Assembly (NCBI GenBank): GCA_019115945.1
Contig: DXCO01000039.1
Coordinates: 1-32,736, forward strand
Reading direction: 5' to 3'
From: Candidatus Borkfalkia excrementavium
GTDB lineage: Bacteria > Bacillota > Clostridia > Christensenellales > Borkfalkiaceae
DNA length: 32,736 nucleotides
Shown: piece after piece, positions 29,576-32,736 of the stretch
How the letters are laid out: the number at the start of each line of letters is the position of its first letter
Position numbering within the stretch: the first letter of the stretch is position 1
Position numbers and translations under genes: made by a program
The notes under the pieces: generated by a model
Database searches by the model: none
The model's input: only the letters and a program-made list of their open reading frames with translations
Told to the model about the DNA's origin: nothing

Positions 29576-31205
29576 CCGTGCCGCCCTCCTTTTGCGCTTC
29601 CGCGTTTTGCCCGCTTTCCGGAGCCGTTTTTTTGCGCGGCGCGCTCTTTTTCAGCGCTCCGACGCCCTGCGGCAGATCCTCGGGCGGCAATTCCCACGCC
29701 TTGCGCCGCACCCGCTTTTCCGCCGTTTCGGGGGGCGGGATGCAGCCTTTGCCGTATTCTTCCGTAAAATCGGCGTACAGTTTTTTATAATATTCGCCGG
29801 CGCGATATTTTTTTGCGAACGCTTCGCTCGTGGCCTCGTCGGATAAAGAGGCGAATATGCGCGAATAGGAACGCCTGTTGAACCAGCGGAACGCGCCGCT
29901 CGCCTCGCCGAAATAGCAGAGCCGTCCGCCCCTGCCGAGGAAGATGACCTTATCGCATTTGTCGAGGTTTTCCATCGCATGCGTCACGATGACGATCGTG
30001 CGTCCCTTGGCGGCCAATTCTTTCAGAAGTTCCATCATTTCCAAATCGAGGTCGGGCGAAAGTCCGCTCGTCGGCTCGTCGAGGAAGATGACCTTCGGGT
30101 CCGACAAAAGTTCCATGGCGATGGATACGCGCTTTTTCTATCCGCCGGACAGGGCGGAAACGCGCAGGCGTTCCTTGCCCGTCAGTTTAACGTCCGCGAT
30201 GGCTTCGCGCACCCGCTTGAGCGTCTCTTCTTTGGACAGGTCCGCGCGGATCCGAAGGCGCGCCGTATAAAACAGAGCCTTTTCAAGGGGCAGATCGTCG
30301 TGCAGGATATCCTTCTGCGGAACATATCCCACCACGCCCTTGTACGAGTTCATATTTTCGTAATAGTCGTTCGTGTCGTAATAAATTTTGCCGCCGGTCG
30401 CGGGGCGCATACCGTTGATGCAGTCGAGCAGGGTGGATTTTCCCGCGCCGCTGCCGCCTACGACCGCCACAAATTCTCCCGCCTCGATGCGGAAAGAAAC
30501 GCCCGTCACCAGCGAAATTTTTCCCCTCGCGTTTTTGTCCTGCACCAGTTTCGTCACGTCCGCGCAGTCGATCTGTATCCCGCCCGCCGCGGTGGAGCAG
30601 AGCAGCCTGTTTTTATAAAAGATGTACGCCGCCGAGGGGATGGAGATCCTGTCGTAATCGGAAAGTTTCTGCCGTTTGACTTTGCGGTTGTTCACGTAGG
30701 TCCCCGAAAGGCTGTGCGCATCTTCGATAAAGCAGTTCATGCCGTCGAACGCGATAAAAAAATGCTTTTCGGAAACGAGCGGGTTTTCCACCCGTATATC
30801 GCACTTTTCGCTTCGGCCCACGGTGGTGATCGTCTGCCTCGTAAGGTCGAAGTCCGATCCGTTTTTGCGTTTTTTGATCTGCTTGACGACGGAAATGCGT
30901 GCGATTTCCGCTTTCTCCTTTTCGCCCGTACGGCGGAGAATGAGGGTGCTGTCAAATTTTTCGATCGGCTTGCGGAATCGTTTTCCGTCTGCAAGCACGG
31001 CGCATTTTGCGTCCGCTTCCGACAAATCCTCCGCATACCAGACGGAATTTTTCTGCAAAAGCCGGATCTGAACGGACTGTACGTACTGCGATTTGATCAC
31101 AACGTCGCAGGAGCGGCCCGAACCGATAAAGACTTCCGTTTTTTCTTCGCTGTCGAAAAAACGGAACAGATCGCCCTCTTTGATTTTCAGTACAATATTC
31201 TTCAA
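29562..31205 (-). pseudogene. Double-FHA ABC transporter ATPase interrupted by in-frame TAG
   Basis: Read through, this is one 547-residue protein. An N-terminal degenerate FHA domain (about 20-85) is followed by a canonical FHA domain (about 125-185; VGRSEKCDI, SEKHF, SGTYVN). An ABCG-type ATPase comes next, with Walker A GGSGAGKST, VPQKDILHDDLPLEKALFYTA, then SALSGG-stop-KKRVSIAMEL, Walker B VIFLDEPTSGLSP and switch VTHAMEN. The stop at 30140-30138 replaces the Gln of LSGGQ and is one C-to-T change from CAG. The frame is otherwise open on both sides, so this is a recent nonsense mutation, a sequencing error or, less likely, read-through. TTG 31205 has GAGGAAG upstream. FHA domains bind phosphothreonine, so kinase control is likely for the intact form. 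Confidence 0.85.
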
Positions 31206-31238
31206 AACGGCTTCCTCGCATGTTTGTCCTGCGGGTGT

Positions 31239-31267
31239 ATTATATCACATCTATCCGCATTTCGCAA
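31239..31267 (-). promoter_or_regulatory. Promoter of the FHA-ABC operon
   Basis: On the minus strand TTGCGA (31267-31262), 17 nt and TGA-TATAAT (31244-31239), an extended -10 promoter. Confidence 0.75.
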
Positions 31268-31315
31268 TGCATGTTTTGCCGCCTTGCGGAAATTTTTACA
31301 TTTTACCCCAAACGG

Positions 31316-31343
31316 TTGACTTTTCCGCCGCCGCGGCTATAAT
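31316..31343 (+). promoter_or_regulatory. Promoter of the anion permease gene
   Basis: TTGACT (31316-31321), a 16-nt spacer and TATAAT (31338-31343), divergent from the FHA-ABC promoter about 50 bp away. Confidence 0.7.
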
Positions 31344-31376
31344 AATAGGTCGGAAAACACAGAGGCAGAGAGTTTT

Positions 31377-32537
31377 ATGGAAGATACGCAAAATCCGCAG
31401 ATGCGGGAAAAGGGAAGGGCGCTGCGCAAAGCGGCGCATTTTTTCAAAAGCAGCGCCGTTCTGATCGTCGCGCTCGTCGCGGCGGCGGTTACGTGCATTT
31501 TCGTGCCTTTCGACAGGCAGTATCTCGGTTATTTCGACTGGGGAACGCTCTCCTGCCTGTTTTGTACGCTTGCGGTCGTCGCCGCATTCAAAAACATTAA
31601 ATTTTTCGTCTGGCTTGCGGATAAGATCCTGCGCCGTTTCAAAAACGAGCGCAACGTCGTGCTCGCGCTCGTCTTTATCACCTATTTCGGCTCGATGGTC
31701 ATGGCCAACGATATGGCGCTCGTGACCTTTCTGCCTCTCGGATATTTCGCGCTCGATTCGTGCGGAAAACGGGAGCGGATCGCCTTCACGTTCGTCATGC
31801 AGAACATTGCCGCAAACTTGGGCGGCATGCTCACGCCGTTCGGGAATCCGCAGAATCTGTACCTGTATTCCTATTATTCAATGGGTGCGGGCGAATTTTT
31901 CCGCATCATGGCGCTGCCGTTCGCCGCGGCGTTCGTGCTGATCTTTGCCGTATGCCTGTTTGTAAAGCCCGCGCCGCTCGCGGTGGAGGGGCGCCCGAAA
32001 AACAGTCCTCCGGTATGGCGTTCCGCCGTGTACGGCGCGCTGTTCGTGCTGTCCGTTCTCATCGTGTTCCGCGTTTTTCCTTATTATTGGGGGCTGATCG
32101 CAGTTATTGCCGCCCTTGCCGTTTTGGATTTCCGTGCGCTTTTGCGTGTCGATTACGGGCTATTGCTCACGTTTTGCGCTTTTTTCGTCTTTTCCGGAAA
32201 CATGTCCCGCATCGGCGCCGTCAGCGAGTTTTTCGGGCGGCTGATGTCTCTCGATCCGCTCGCGTTCGGCGTGTTGTCCTGCCAGATCGTCTCCAACGTG
32301 CCTTCGGCGGTGCTCCTTTCAAAATTTACCGGAGATTACGCAAGCCTTCTCATCGCCGTAAACATCGGCGGGCTGGGCACGCCCATTTCGTCGCTGGCAA
32401 GTCTGATCACGCTCAACACCTATCGCCGTGTCTGTCCCAAGAAGACGAAAGGGTATATCGGCCTCTTTTCCGCGCTCAATTTTTCCTTCCTTGCCGTGCT
32501 GCTCGGCGTTGGATATCTCACCGTTTGGCTGATCTGA
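31377..32537 (+). CDS. ArsB/CitM-type anion permease
   Basis: This secondary transporter of 386 residues has about ten hydrophobic segments, in the ion-transporter superfamily with ArsB, NhaD and CitM. The two inverted repeat halves each carry a hairpin-type motif. The first has MVMANDMALVTFLPLGYFAL and then LGGMLTPFGNPQNLYLYS. The second has SCQIVSNVPSAVLLSKF and then NIGGLGTPISSLASLITL. The paired N-D/N-P and G-N-P-Q-N/G-T-P motifs are the hallmark substrate- and sodium-binding loops. Substrate could be arsenite, citrate or another anion. No ars or cit genes are nearby. The N-terminal 20 residues are basic and cytoplasmic. The ribosome site before ATG 31377 is weak (AGGCAGAGAG). Confidence 0.88.
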   Translation: MEDTQNPQMREKGRALRKAAHFFKSSAVLIVALVAAAVTCIFVPFDRQYLGYFDWGTLSCLFCTLAVVAAFKNIKFFVWLADKILRRFKNERNVVLALVFITYFGSMVMANDMALVTFLPLGYFALDSCGKRERIAFTFVMQNIAANLGGMLTPFGNPQNLYLYSYYSMGAGEFFRIMALPFAAAFVLIFAVCLFVKPAPLAVEGRPKNSPPVWRSAVYGALFVLSVLIVFRVFPYYWGLIAVIAALAVLDFRALLRVDYGLLLTFCAFFVFSGNMSRIGAVSEFFGRLMSLDPLAFGVLSCQIVSNVPSAVLLSKFTGDYASLLIAVNIGGLGTPISSLASLITLNTYRRVCPKKTKGYIGLFSALNFSFLAVLLGVGYLTVWLI

Positions 32538-32589
32538 GCGCAGCGCCGCATCAGTTGCGCTCGATAGTATCGTTTATTTTCAAAAATAA

Positions 32590-32622
32590 AAAGCCCTTCG
32601 CGTTAAAGCGAAGGGCTTTCGG
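32590..32622 (+). terminator. Terminator after the anion permease
   Basis: AAAGCCCTTCGC-GTTAAA-GCGAAGGGCTTT, a 12-bp perfect stem. It may act in both directions. Confidence 0.8.
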
Positions 32623-32636
32623 GTCTAAAAAGAAAC

Positions 32637-32655
32637 CCACCGGCTATGCCGGTGG
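32637..32655. other. GC hairpin near the window end
   Basis: CCACCGGC-TAT-GCCGGTGG is a perfect stem that on the minus strand is followed by GTTTCTTTTT, terminator-like. The remaining 80 nt to the window end hold no gene. On the minus strand they show AAAGCCTTTTCTC before the hairpin, similar to the layout at 27439-27480. Confidence 0.5.
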
Positions 32656-32736
32656 TGGCGAGGGGCAGAGAAAAGGCTTTAGCAGCAGCAAGCGTCAGTA
32701 TACAAAAAAACTCCGGTGTGCTAAACTGAATGTAAG

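Noticed and set aside
30138-30140. TAG recoded as glutamine
   Set aside because: TAG ends fabK and the DUF3267-like gene at sensible positions, so the standard code applies. A point mutation or read error is simpler.

Overview
The window reads as chromosome of a Gram-positive-type anaerobe, most likely an uncultured member of class Clostridia (Bacillota). The support is a complete type II fatty-acid and acetyl-CoA carboxylase cluster that uses the FMN enoyl-ACP reductase FabK, plus DegV, a DUF4250 protein, a BspA-like leucine-rich lipoprotein and strong Shine-Dalgarno sites. Most genes are GC-rich; the lipoprotein gene at 24670-27270 is visibly AT-richer. No tRNA, rRNA, CRISPR array, transposase or phage gene was found. 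The taxonomic call is inference from gene content.

Layout. 29-820: membrane protein with a SHOCT tail. 962-2131 (-): CDF metal transporter. 2314-2745 (-): HNH protein, possibly on a leaderless mRNA. 2877-3611: a HEPN-like/CBS-pair protein. 3661-4318: a gene-free stretch with its own consensus promoter, many local hairpins and a strong terminator, read here as an unidentified large structured RNA of about 620 nt. 4377-4907 (-): flavodoxin. 5106-6949: ABC exporter pair. 7039-8644: cysK and a DUF3267-like membrane protein. 8860-9618 (-): DeoR regulator. 9810-11279: a helical protein of unknown role and cysE. 11341-13690: a short-form alaS and a SecB-like chaperone.

13799-23549 is the lipid block: fabZ on its own promoter, then fabH-acpP-fabK-fabD-fabG-fabF, a terminator-like hairpin, then accB-accC-accD-accA. 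Together these encode malonyl-CoA formation (Acc), transfer to ACP (FabD), initiation (FabH), elongation (FabF) and the reduction-dehydration cycle (FabG, FabZ, FabK). A degV (possible FakB) gene follows. Several junctions carry hairpins, and those before fabG and fabF look alike and abut the ribosome binding site.

24670-27270 encodes the BspA-like lipoprotein. 27271-27892 is a gene-poor, highly structured intergenic region with a strand-biased purine/pyrimidine tract. 31205-27893 (-) is a four-gene operon: a double-FHA ABC ATPase interrupted by an in-frame TAG exactly at the Gln of its LSGGQ signature, its permease, an SGNH hydrolase and a DUF4250 protein. A divergent ArsB/CitM-type anion permease (31377-32537) closes the window.

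The strongest leads are the putative large RNA at 3695-4318 beside the HEPN-CBS gene, the amber codon in the FHA-ABC gene, the repeated SD-abutting hairpins in the fab operon, and the structured tract at 27439-27752.
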